Shown: in pieces, positions 41,988 through 50,258 of the stretch
Position numbering within the stretch: the stretch's first letter is position 1
Layout of the letters: each line of letters opens with the position of its first letter
Assembly: GCF_004217445.1 (NCBI RefSeq)
Contig: NZ_SHKX01000001.1
Coordinates: 1 to 64,000 of the forward strand
Direction: 5' to 3'
DNA length: 64,000 nucleotides
Source: Fluviicoccus keumensis
GTDB taxonomy: Bacteria > Pseudomonadota > Gammaproteobacteria > Pseudomonadales > Moraxellaceae
Notes under the pieces: generated by a model
What the model saw: only the letters and a program-made list of their open reading frames with translations
What the model was told of the DNA's origin: nothing
Database searches by the model: none
Program-made: the position numbers and the translations under genes

Positions 41988-42156
41988 GGGAATTCCTTCG
42001 ACAGGCAATGTCCCATTGTAAACCGGTCGCAGGCTGAGCGGCGAAACGAAAACCGGGAAAACAGCGGATGGGTGGCATCCTTGCCGGGTCATGCCACGGG
42101 TGTGTGACATTCGGGAACCGGCGGACTGGGCGTCCGCCGGAAATCCTGGACAGGCT

Positions 42157-43080
42157 TTAGGCGGCCACAGCCGTCTTGGTGGCTTTCTTCTTGCCGGAAG
42201 TCTTCTTCAATTGCGCGCTGAGGGTGCCGTCGGCGCCGAACAGCTTTTCACGCCATTCATGCAGCAGCGCGTCGGTGTCGTGATCCTTCGGGTGGAAACC
42301 GGGACGGAAGTAGTCCAGGTATTGCGGCAGCAGGCGCGAGAACACGCCTTTTTTGCCGCCCCAGCAGTACTTCAGGCCGTTCCAGTTGTCCTTGAAATTG
42401 GTCAGTTTGCCGTCGGCGGCCAGCATGCGGGTGTGGTTGATGGCGACCACGGCGAAGAAGATGGCGGTGACCGGAATCATGGTGCCCGCGCGCAGCAGGT
42501 AGCTGCCGCTGACCTGCTCGTAAACGTCGTAGGCGACGGTCTTGTGCTCGTTTTCTTCCAGCGCGTGCCACATCCACAACTGGCGCATTTCCGGGCTGAA
42601 CTTTTGCTGGACGTCCGGGTCACGCAGCAGCATTTCGGCGATGATGGCGGTATAGTGTTCCAGCGCGGTGGTAATCGAGATCTGCACGGCTTTCGGCAGG
42701 AACTTCTGGCCGAAGCGCAGCAGGTAGCCCAGCTCCTTGTCCTGTTGCGTCACCGGGTAGCCCATGCGGGTGGCGGCTTCGTTGAAGGCGGCGTGTTCCT
42801 TGCTGTGCATGGCTTCCTGACCGATGAAACCGGACACCTGGGCGCGCAGCACCGGGTCGGTGATCTGGTCGCGGTAGGCGCGCACCGATTCCACGAAGAA
42901 CGATTCGCCTTCCGGGAACAACGCCGACAGCGTGGTCAGGAAGCTGCTCAGGAAGGGACTGTCGTCGTAGTAGTAACGCTTCATCGTTTCCGGGAATTCG
43001 AAATCCAGACGGCGCGGCGGAATATTGACGCTGGCTCCGGTGGGCTGGCGGGTGGCGGCGGAAGCGGTGCTGGTAGTCAT
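42157..43080 (-). CDS. PF10118-type metal-dependent hydrolase (second copy)
   Basis: A 307-residue paralogue of the protein at 14581-15510. Shared blocks include NIPPRRLDFEF, SGFIGQEAMHSKEH, LEHYTAI and WHALEENEHKTVAYDVYEQ; all putative metal-binding Glu and His are kept. The C-terminus is longer and lysine-rich (GKKKATKTAVAA). ATG 43080 has AGAGGT upstream. It is divergent from a full-length AraC regulator, with a palindromic site in between. Confidence 0.82.
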   Translation of the reverse strand: MTTSTASAATRQPTGASVNIPPRRLDFEFPETMKRYYYDDSPFLSSFLTTLSALFPEGESFFVESVRAYRDQITDPVLRAQVSGFIGQEAMHSKEHAAFNEAATRMGYPVTQQDKELGYLLRFGQKFLPKAVQISITTALEHYTAIIAEMLLRDPDVQQKFSPEMRQLWMWHALEENEHKTVAYDVYEQVSGSYLLRAGTMIPVTAIFFAVVAINHTRMLAADGKLTNFKDNWNGLKYCWGGKKGVFSRLLPQYLDYFRPGFHPKDHDTDALLHEWREKLFGADGTLSAQLKKTSGKKKATKTAVAA

Positions 43081-43096
43081 GTCAACCTCTATTGTT

Positions 43097-43110
43097 ACAT
43101 TGACGAATGT
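43097..43110. promoter_or_regulatory. ACATT-N4-AATGT operator candidate before second PF10118 gene
   Basis: A perfect inverted repeat 16 bases before the ATG at 43080, matching the site at 14550-14563 in sequence and position. A second near-palindrome around CGTACGTACG lies further into the intergenic region, at about 43128-43140. Confidence 0.5.
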
Positions 43111-43191
43111 CATACTTGCAATTTAACCGTACGTACGTATGGTAAACAGGTGACTTGGTGCCAGTTTCATATCATTTGGGGACAACAGACG

Positions 43192-44199
43192 ATGCATGAT
43201 TCACCCAGCCTGCCGATGGTTTACGCCCTGTTCATCGTGGATATCGTTTCGCGCTGGGGCGTCAGCGATGCACAGTTGCTGGAAGGCACCGGCCTGACCC
43301 GCGAGATGATGTTGGAACCGCAGCGCCGCCTGGCGCTGGACGATTTCAACACCCTGATCATCCGCGCCCGCGACCTGACCGGCGAGACGGCGCTGGCGAT
43401 GCATTTCGGGGTGACGATGCAGGTGTCGCTGCACGGCTTTGTCGGTTTCGCCGCCATGACCGCCGCCACCGTGCGCGAGGCGCTGACCGTGGCCGAGCGC
43501 TTTATCGGCATGATCAGCAATGCCTTCGAGTTGCGCGTGGAGGAAGGCCCGCAGGAGGCCAGCCTCACCATCATTCCCCACACCGACCTGCAGCCCCTGC
43601 GCGAGGCGGCCATCATCGGCCTGATTTTCGGCTTCGTGCACATGGGGCAGGCGGTGACGGGCAAGACCCTGACCGGTCGCGCCGAGGTCGAGTTCGCCGA
43701 GCCGCCCTACCTGGCGCCGATCAAGCAATACCTGCCCGGACCGGTGGAGTTCGACCGGCCGGTCAACCGGCTGATCTTTCCCTCGTCCTACCTTGACCTG
43801 CCGATGATCATGGCCAATCCGGTGGCCAGCCAGATGGCACTGACCCAGTGCGAACAGGACCTGCGCCGTTTCGGCATGGAAAAACCCTTTGTGGCGCAGG
43901 TGAAGGCGCTGATGTATGACGAGCGGCGGGGTTTTTCGACGCTGGAACAGGTGGCTGAACGCCTGCACATGTCGGAGCGGACACTGAAGCGCCAGTTGGC
44001 GGGCAACCAGGTCGCCTACAGCGACCTGGTGGAGGAGGCGCGCAAGCAGATGGCGACCGACCTGCTGGAAGACCCGCGCCTGAGCCTGGAAAGCGTGGCC
44101 GAGAAGCTGGGCTATTCCGATGTGGCCAATTTCAACCGCGCCTTCAAGCGCTGGACCGGGCTGACGCCCAGCGGATGGCGCAAAAACCAGCGCGGATAG
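43192..44199 (+). CDS. AraC-family transcriptional regulator
   Basis: A 335-residue regulator. The N-terminal ~200 residues form an Arabinose-binding-like (PF12625) sensor domain (LLEGTGLTREMMLEPQRRL; AMHFGVTMQVSLHGFVGFA). The C-terminal double HTH includes VAERLHMSERTLKRQLAG and LGYSDVANFNRAFKRWTGLTP. It is divergent from the PF10118 hydrolase, its probable target. The C-terminal domain is strikingly similar to the short protein at 15690-16070. Confidence 0.9.
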   Translation: MHDSPSLPMVYALFIVDIVSRWGVSDAQLLEGTGLTREMMLEPQRRLALDDFNTLIIRARDLTGETALAMHFGVTMQVSLHGFVGFAAMTAATVREALTVAERFIGMISNAFELRVEEGPQEASLTIIPHTDLQPLREAAIIGLIFGFVHMGQAVTGKTLTGRAEVEFAEPPYLAPIKQYLPGPVEFDRPVNRLIFPSSYLDLPMIMANPVASQMALTQCEQDLRRFGMEKPFVAQVKALMYDERRGFSTLEQVAERLHMSERTLKRQLAGNQVAYSDLVEEARKQMATDLLEDPRLSLESVAEKLGYSDVANFNRAFKRWTGLTPSGWRKNQRG

Positions 44200-44227
44200 A
44201 TCGTTATTTCACCGTTGCGGTGCGTCT

Positions 44228-44244
44228 TGCACCGATGGTGTGCA
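44228..44244. promoter_or_regulatory. NtrC binding site upstream of amtB
   Basis: TGCACC-GATGG-TGTGCA matches 11 of 12 arm positions of the NtrC consensus TGCACC-N5-GGTGCA. It is centred about 72 bases before the predicted sigma-54 transcription start. Confidence 0.65.
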
Positions 44245-44280
44245 TTGGCACGAATTTGACGCAAATCCCGGGCCGAATTC

Positions 44281-44299
44281 TTGGCCCGCTTGTTGCAAG
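44281..44299 (+). promoter_or_regulatory. sigma-54 promoter of amtB
   Basis: TTGGCCCG-CTTG-TTGCAAG keeps the invariant GG and GC 12 bases apart and differs from consensus at one position. Predicted start near 44308, 20 bases before the ATG. Confidence 0.7.
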
Positions 44300-44328
44300 A
44301 CTCCTGATGATACTTTTCAGGAGGCACC

Positions 44329-45645
44329 ATGAAACCGTCCCGCGTATCCCCGCCGTTACTGACGGCTTTGTTCCTGCTGCTGGCGTCGTCCCAAGCGCTG
44401 GCGGAGTCCGCCCCTTTCCGTACTACCCCGGACAAAATCAGTGCAGGCGATACCGCATGGATGCTGACATCAACCGCGCTGGTGCTGTTGATGACCCTGC
44501 CAGGGCTGGCGCTGTTCTACGCCGGCATGGTTCGCAAGAAGAACGTGCTGGCGACGCTGCTGCAAAGCTTTGCCGTCTGCTGTCTGGTCACCGCCTTGTG
44601 GGTGGCCGTGGGCTATTCGGCGGCGTTCACACCCGGCAGCCCCTATTTGGGCGGCTTCGGCGAGGCTTTCCTCAACGGCATGGTCTTTGACCGCGTCGCC
44701 GGGGTGGTCAGCGTCAGCCATATCGCCCCGACCATTCCCGAATCCGTATTCGTGATGTTCCAGATGACCTTCGCCATCATCACCCCGGCGCTGATTACCG
44801 GGGCCTTCGCCGAGCGCATGAAGTTCGGCGGTCTGATGCTGTTCATGGCGCTGTGGTCGTTGCTGATCTATGTGCCGGTGGCGCACTGGGTCTGGGAGCC
44901 GGGCGGCTGGCTGGCGTCGATGGGCGCGCTGGACTTCGCCGGCGGCACGGTGGTGCACATCAACGCCGGGGCGGCCGGTCTGGTCTGCGCCTTCTATCTG
45001 GGCAAGCGCCACAATTACGGGCGTGAACCGTTCTTCCCCAACAACCTGGGCCTGACCATGATTGGTGCGTCGCTGCTGTGGGTGGGCTGGTTCGGCTTCA
45101 ACGCCGGGTCGGCGGTGGCGGCGGACGGCCGCGCCGGTCTGGCGATGTTGGTGACGCAGCTGGCCACCGCGATGGCCGCCATGACCTGGATGCTGGTGGA
45201 GTGGATTCAGCGCCAACGCGTTTCTCTGCTGGGCGCCTGTTCCGGCGCGGTGGCGGGGCTGGTGGCGATTACCCCGGCATCCGGCTTTGTCGGCGTCAGC
45301 GGCGCCTATGTGATCGGCATGGTGGCGGGTATTGCCTGCTACTGGGGAGCCACCGGCCTGAAGCGCATGCTGGGCGTGGATGACTCGCTGGATGTGTTCG
45401 GCATCCACGGTATTGGCGGCATTGTCGGTGCGCTGTTGACCGGCGTCTTTGCCCTGCCGGAGCTGGCCGGGGGGCCGGGTAACGTTGGCGTACAGGCGAT
45501 CGGGGCGTTCACGACCCTGGCTTACAGCGCTGTCGGCACGCTGCTGATTCTGGTGGTGGTCGACAAGCTGGTCGGCCTGCGCGTGGACGCCGAACATGAG
45601 CAGGTCGGCCTGGACCTGTCGCAGCATGGCGAGCAGATTCCCTGA
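44329..45645 (+). CDS. amtB: ammonium transporter
   Basis: A 438-residue Amt/MEP/Rh channel. A cleavable signal peptide (SSQALAES) is followed by about 11 helices. The periplasmic and pore motifs DFAGGTVVHINAG and FGIHGIGGIVGALLTG carry the conserved Asp and twin His. CAGGAGG precedes the ATG. Control by NtrC/sigma-54 is visible upstream. glnK, the usual partner, is not adjacent; the next gene encodes an unrelated protein. Confidence 0.96.
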   Translation: MKPSRVSPPLLTALFLLLASSQALAESAPFRTTPDKISAGDTAWMLTSTALVLLMTLPGLALFYAGMVRKKNVLATLLQSFAVCCLVTALWVAVGYSAAFTPGSPYLGGFGEAFLNGMVFDRVAGVVSVSHIAPTIPESVFVMFQMTFAIITPALITGAFAERMKFGGLMLFMALWSLLIYVPVAHWVWEPGGWLASMGALDFAGGTVVHINAGAAGLVCAFYLGKRHNYGREPFFPNNLGLTMIGASLLWVGWFGFNAGSAVAADGRAGLAMLVTQLATAMAAMTWMLVEWIQRQRVSLLGACSGAVAGLVAITPASGFVGVSGAYVIGMVAGIACYWGATGLKRMLGVDDSLDVFGIHGIGGIVGALLTGVFALPELAGGPGNVGVQAIGAFTTLAYSAVGTLLILVVVDKLVGLRVDAEHEQVGLDLSQHGEQIP

Positions 45646-45659
45646 GCCGGGCCTTCCTG

Positions 45660-45690
45660 ACGCCCGGACCGGATCCGGGCGTTACCCTTT
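45660..45690 (+). terminator. intrinsic terminator after amtB
   Basis: The 9-bp perfect stem ACGCCCGGA/TCCGGGCGT with loop CCGGA is followed by TACCCTTTTT, 15 bases after the amtB stop. Confidence 0.8.
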
Positions 45691-45747
45691 TTCCCATGAC
45701 CCGCAGGTGCGCCGCACCTGTTTCCATCCCTACCTTGTTGGAGTCAG

Positions 45748-46137
45748 ATGATCATGAATGACGCCCCGCACCATACCGAGCTGATGATGCTCGCCAGTCA
45801 GATCTATGTCCGCATGCGCCGTTGCAACGGCCGGATTGTGGACGCGGTCTACATGGTCAAGAACGAGGCCTATGCCCGGGAAATCCTGGATCTGGCCATG
45901 CAGCAGACCGACACCGAGTTGCAGATGCTGGCCAGCCGCTATGAGGGCTGGCTGGAGCCGGTCACACCCGTGGCGCTATCGGTTCCGCCCCAGGCTCCGG
46001 TGGTCGACCTGCCGGTGCTGACATTACCGGTCCGTCCGGGATTGCAGGTGGTGGAAAAACCGCAACCGGCCCCGGAACCGGCCCATCTGGTCACGGAAGA
46101 GGAAGTGGCGCAGCACTACGTGGGTGCGCTGCGCTGA
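45748..46137 (+). CDS. hypothetical protein
   Basis: A 129-residue protein with a mostly helical N-terminal half (LMMLASQIYVRMRRCNGRIV ; MASRYEGWLEP-like turn near residue 70) and a Pro/Val-rich C-terminal half. No signal peptide, cofactor motif or family recognised. TTGGAG lies five bases before ATG 45748; ATG 45754 is an alternative. Isolated from amtB by a terminator. Confidence 0.65.
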   Translation: MIMNDAPHHTELMMLASQIYVRMRRCNGRIVDAVYMVKNEAYAREILDLAMQQTDTELQMLASRYEGWLEPVTPVALSVPPQAPVVDLPVLTLPVRPGLQVVEKPQPAPEPAHLVTEEEVAQHYVGALR

Positions 46138-46172
46138 TCGGCAGCGTTCGTGGCCTACCGGGATGGCGCGGC

Positions 46173-46454
46173 TTACGAACGCTTGCGGAAGTTCAGCACC
46201 ACCAGATTGGAAGAGGAGGGTGCGGTCGCCTTGCCGTTGACCCGGTCCCAGTCCTGACCGCAATCCAGACAAGTGAAGGCGGCGAAGCCGGTACGCACCA
46301 AGCGCACATTCTTGTGACCGGACTGGCAGCGTGGGCAGGCGTCTTCAAACTTGTCTGAACAATATTGGTTGGGGCAGAAAGGGCGGGCGGCGTCATGGCC
46401 GACCATCACCAGGCGGAAGCCGCAGGCCGTGCAGGTATTTTCGGTTGTGATCAT
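46173..46454 (-). CDS. small zinc-ribbon protein
   Basis: A 93-residue protein with four Cys pairs: CTAC, then Cys in FCPNQYC, CPRC and CLDC. These form two likely zinc ribbons. The C-terminus is basic. It is probably a nucleic-acid or protein adaptor; not assigned to a named family. The following 46455-46709 is AT-rich and I see no feature in it. Confidence 0.7.
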   Translation of the reverse strand: MITTENTCTACGFRLVMVGHDAARPFCPNQYCSDKFEDACPRCQSGHKNVRLVRTGFAAFTCLDCGQDWDRVNGKATAPSSSNLVVLNFRKRS

Positions 46455-46709
46455 GCTGCTGATTCCTCGTGTCAGGTCACGAAAATCCGTCTTGTTTTTG
46501 CTTTTCTCTCTGCTCCGAATATAAGGATCGTGTGTGGTAAATATAGTTGCGGATTTACTGGCGGTAGGGGAATTCCGATAAGTGGTTCACAGAAATATTA
46601 TGTAACAACTGGCTAACCATTAACCCGATCATCGGTCAGGTTGAATGCGAACGCTATATTAACAATTGGCGGACGGATTAACGGGCCGGGTAATCCGGCC
46701 CGGCAATAA

Positions 46710-48068
46710 TCAGGCTTCCATAATGACCGGTGCGCTGCCCAATAACGAGTTAATACTGGCAACTTCCAGAATATCCACGTCGACGAATTTGCCGATCAGT
46801 CCGGCATCGCCGGGGAAGTGCACCCAGCGCGTATTGCCCGCAATGCCGATCAGGTGGCCGGGGTAGCGGTCGGACTCGCGTTCCACCAGCAGCCGTTCAC
46901 GTTTGCCCAGCATGGCTTCGGTCTTGCGCTGCGTCTGCTGGCGGATGCGCTCCTTGAGGATATGCAGGCGCTGTTTCTTGTCGGCTTCCGGCGTCGGGTC
47001 CGGCAATTCGGCGGCCGGAGTGCCCGGACGCTTCGAGTAAATGAAACTGTAGGAATGGTCGTAACCGATTTCGGCAATCAGGTTCATGGTGGCTTCAAAA
47101 TCGGCATCGGTTTCGCCGGGGAAACCGATAATGAAGTCGGAGGAAATATGCATGTCCGGACGGACGGCCATTAATTTCTGAATGCGCTGGCGATAATCCG
47201 CGACAGTATGATTCCGTTTCATGGCGGCCAGCACATTATCCGAGCCGGATTGCACCGGCAAATGCACATGCGAAACCAGTTGCGGAATATCGGCATAGGC
47301 GGCGATCAGGTCATCGCCGAATTCCAGCGGGTGCGAGGTGGTATAGCGGATGCGGCCGATGCCGGGAACCTCCGCCACATGGCGCAGCAGTTCGGCAAAG
47401 CTGCAGATCTCACCGTCGTGGAAAGCGCCGCGATAGCCGTTGACGTTCTGGCCCAACAGCGTCACCTCGCGCACGCCTTGCGCGGCCAGGTGCGCCACCT
47501 CGGCGATCACGTCATCGAAGGGGCGCGACACTTCCTCGCCACGGGTATAAGGCACCACGCAGAAGGTGCAGTACTTCGAGCAGCCTTCCATGATCGAGAC
47601 AAAGGCCTTGTGGCCTTCCACCTTCGGTTCGGGCAGGAAGTCGAATTTCTCGATTTCGGGGAAGCTGACATCCACCAGCGTGATCTTGCGGCTGTCGCGG
47701 GCATCCAGCATTTTCGGCAGGCGGTGCAGGGTTTGCGGGCCGAACACCACGTCCACGAACGGGGCGCGTTTCTGGATGTTGTCGCCTTCCTGCGAGGCGA
47801 CGCAGCCGCCGACGCCGATCACCAGCTCCGGGCGCTTTTCCTTCATTTGCCGCCAGCGGCCCAGTTCGGAAAACACTTTCTCCTGCGCCTTTTCGCGGAT
47901 GGAGCAGGTATTAAGCAGCAGCACGTCGGCATCGTCGGGCGTGTGCGTGCGCACCATGCCGTGCGACGAGCCCAGCAGGTCGGCCATGCGCGAGCTGTCG
48001 TACTCGTTCATCTGGCAGCCCTGGGTTTCGATATAGACTTTTTTGGGCTGGGTCGGGGTTGTGGACAT
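46710..48068 (-). CDS. miaB: tRNA-2-methylthio-N6-isopentenyladenosine synthase
   Basis: A 452-residue methylthiotransferase. The N-terminal UPF0004 domain has three cluster Cys (TQGCQMNEYDS, NTCSIREKA, GGCVASQEG). The radical-SAM domain has CSKYCTFC. A C-terminal TRAM domain follows. It methylthiolates i6A37 of tRNAs. In many proteobacteria miaB lies directly upstream of ybeZ; here the two are about 14 kb apart. Confidence 0.97.
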   Translation of the reverse strand: MSTTPTQPKKVYIETQGCQMNEYDSSRMADLLGSSHGMVRTHTPDDADVLLLNTCSIREKAQEKVFSELGRWRQMKEKRPELVIGVGGCVASQEGDNIQKRAPFVDVVFGPQTLHRLPKMLDARDSRKITLVDVSFPEIEKFDFLPEPKVEGHKAFVSIMEGCSKYCTFCVVPYTRGEEVSRPFDDVIAEVAHLAAQGVREVTLLGQNVNGYRGAFHDGEICSFAELLRHVAEVPGIGRIRYTTSHPLEFGDDLIAAYADIPQLVSHVHLPVQSGSDNVLAAMKRNHTVADYRQRIQKLMAVRPDMHISSDFIIGFPGETDADFEATMNLIAEIGYDHSYSFIYSKRPGTPAAELPDPTPEADKKQRLHILKERIRQQTQRKTEAMLGKRERLLVERESDRYPGHLIGIAGNTRWVHFPGDAGLIGKFVDVDILEVASINSLLGSAPVIMEA

Positions 48069-48252
48069 GCTGGCGTACCGGTTGACCGCGAAGGGGGCGA
48101 CATTATAGCGGGACGGGGCCTGAACGGGGAGGGCTGACCGGTTTTGTTACAGAGAAGGCATTCTGCCGACCGGCGGCAGCGGGTACCCTGTACCGATCCG
48201 GGCGCGTTATTCCGACGTTGCGCCGCTATCGCCCGCAAAAGGACCTGTTTTC

Positions 48253-50178
48253 ATGTTTTCCAGACGCCTTCTCGCCGCCATGACCGTGATCTGGCTGGCC
48301 GCCGCATTCCCCGCCCGGGCCGATGACAAGGATTACCTGCTGGCCCGGGAAGCCTGGCAGCAGGGCGACCTGACCGCCCTGGCCGCGGCCCAGGCTCGCC
48401 TGCAGGGCGATCCGCTGGTGATCTACGCCGATTACTTCCTGCTGGGCAAGGATGCGGCTTCCATGTCGCCCGACGCCGTGCGCGCGTTCCTCACCAAATA
48501 CCCCGATACGCTGCTGGCGGACAAGGTTCGCACCGACTTCCTGCGTTTGGCCGGCCGCAAGGGGGACTGGGCTGTCTGGAATGAACTGGCTTCGGGGCTG
48601 CAAAACCCGGATGCGGAATTACGCTGCTTCGACCTGCAAGCCCGCGCCGCGGTGGCGGCCGACACTCCCGCCGTCATGGCGGAAGTGCGCAAGAATCTGT
48701 GGTTCACCGGCAAGGACCAGCCGGCGCCCTGCGAGGCCCTGCTGGCGCAGGCGGAGGCCCAGGGCGTCATATCCCCGGACGAGTACTGGGACCGCCTGCG
48801 GCTGGCCCTGCAAGGCGGCAACAACGCGCTGGCGCGGCGGCTGGCGGGCAAGCTGGGTATCGACCTGCCCGCACCGCAACTGACCAAGCTGGCGGCGGCC
48901 CCGAAGGCCTGGCTGGCCCGGCCGGATGTGGAAACCCGCATCGGTCATGAACTCTATCTGGCGGCGCTGGCGCGCTACAGCCGCGATGCGCTGGAAGACT
49001 CGCTGGCGCGCTGGAAGGATGTGCAGTCGCGTTTTGACGCCGAGAGCCGCGCCTATGGCTGGCGGCTGCTGGCGCTGGCCGGGGCGCGCAAGCAGGATGA
49101 ACGGGCGGTGGATTGGTTCAAGCAGAGCGAGGATACGTTGTGGGCGGAAGGCGACCGCGAATGGCAGTTGCGTATCGCCATTCGCGCCGAAAGCTGGCCG
49201 GATGTGCTGTTCGCCATCAACCACCTGGGGCCGGAGCGGCAGCAGGAGCGCGCCTGGCGCTACTGGCGCGCCCATGCCATGCAGAAAATGAACGACAAGC
49301 CCGTGATTGTGCAGGCCATCTACAGCGGCTTGGCGGTGGATGATGATTATTACGGCCTGCTGGCGCGCGACCACCTGGGCAAGCTGCTGACCAAAGCCCC
49401 CGACGCCTACAAGCCGGTGCCCGCCGATATCGAACGGGCGCAGCTGGACCCCGGCATCCAGCGCGCCTTGCGGCTGTATCTGCTGGACCAGCGTCCGGAG
49501 GCCATCCGCGAGTGGAACTGGGCCTTGCGCAATGCCGATGACCGCTTCCTGCTGGCGGCGGCCGAGCAGGCCGCCAACGCCAAGTGGTATGATCGCGCCA
49601 TTTATGCCGCCGAGCGCACCAAGCAGCTGCACAGCTACAGCCTGCGTTACCTGACGCCGTTCCGCGAGGTGGCGCAAGGCTACGCCCAGGAATTCGGGGT
49701 TGATCCGGCCTGGGTTTACGGCCTGATGCGGCAGGAAAGCCGTTTCGTCACCAACGCCAAGTCCGGCGTCGGTGCGGGCGGGCTGATGCAGGTGATGCCG
49801 TCCACCGCACAATGGGTGGCCAACCGGCTGAAAATCCCCTATCACGCCGGGATGGCGAACGAAGTGGGGATGAATATCCGGCTGGGCACCTATTACCTCA
49901 GCAATGCGCTGAAAAACCTGGGGAATCAGCCGGTGCTGGCCACGGCGGGCTATAACGCCGGTCCCAACCGGGCGCGGCAATGGCAGCACGCCGTCAAACC
50001 GCTGGATGCCGATGTCTATGTGGAAAGCATTCCCTTCACCGAAACCCGCGACTACGTGAAAAAGGTGATGACCAACGCCGTGCATTACGCCATCGGCTTC
50101 GGCATGGGGCCGCAATCCATCAATGCCCGCATGGGCGTGATTCCGCCGCGTAACCAGGCGGTCCCGGACATGCCCTGA
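48253..50178 (+). CDS. slt: soluble lytic murein transglycosylase
   Basis: A 641-residue periplasmic enzyme. A signal peptide ending FPARA is followed by a long superhelical U-domain, a linker, and a C-terminal SLT domain with catalytic Glu in GLMRQESRFVTNAKSGVGA and the motifs GLMQVMPSTAQWVA and ATAGYNAGPNRARQW. It cleaves peptidoglycan to anhydromuropeptides. AAAAGGA lies 10 bases before the ATG. Domain order and length match Slt70/LtgA. Confidence 0.95.
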   Translation: MFSRRLLAAMTVIWLAAAFPARADDKDYLLAREAWQQGDLTALAAAQARLQGDPLVIYADYFLLGKDAASMSPDAVRAFLTKYPDTLLADKVRTDFLRLAGRKGDWAVWNELASGLQNPDAELRCFDLQARAAVAADTPAVMAEVRKNLWFTGKDQPAPCEALLAQAEAQGVISPDEYWDRLRLALQGGNNALARRLAGKLGIDLPAPQLTKLAAAPKAWLARPDVETRIGHELYLAALARYSRDALEDSLARWKDVQSRFDAESRAYGWRLLALAGARKQDERAVDWFKQSEDTLWAEGDREWQLRIAIRAESWPDVLFAINHLGPERQQERAWRYWRAHAMQKMNDKPVIVQAIYSGLAVDDDYYGLLARDHLGKLLTKAPDAYKPVPADIERAQLDPGIQRALRLYLLDQRPEAIREWNWALRNADDRFLLAAAEQAANAKWYDRAIYAAERTKQLHSYSLRYLTPFREVAQGYAQEFGVDPAWVYGLMRQESRFVTNAKSGVGAGGLMQVMPSTAQWVANRLKIPYHAGMANEVGMNIRLGTYYLSNALKNLGNQPVLATAGYNAGPNRARQWQHAVKPLDADVYVESIPFTETRDYVKKVMTNAVHYAIGFGMGPQSINARMGVIPPRNQAVPDMP

Positions 50179-50258
50179 GCGCCGGCAGACGGCTGGCGTT
50201 GACGAACAGCGGCCGCTGACCTACGGTTTCAGGGAAAACAAGAACAAGAAGGTTTGAC

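Noticed and set aside
44245..44262. TTGGCACG followed by GC before amtB as a sigma-54 site
   Set aside because: GG-to-GC spacing is 14 rather than 12 bases; the site at 44281 has correct spacing.
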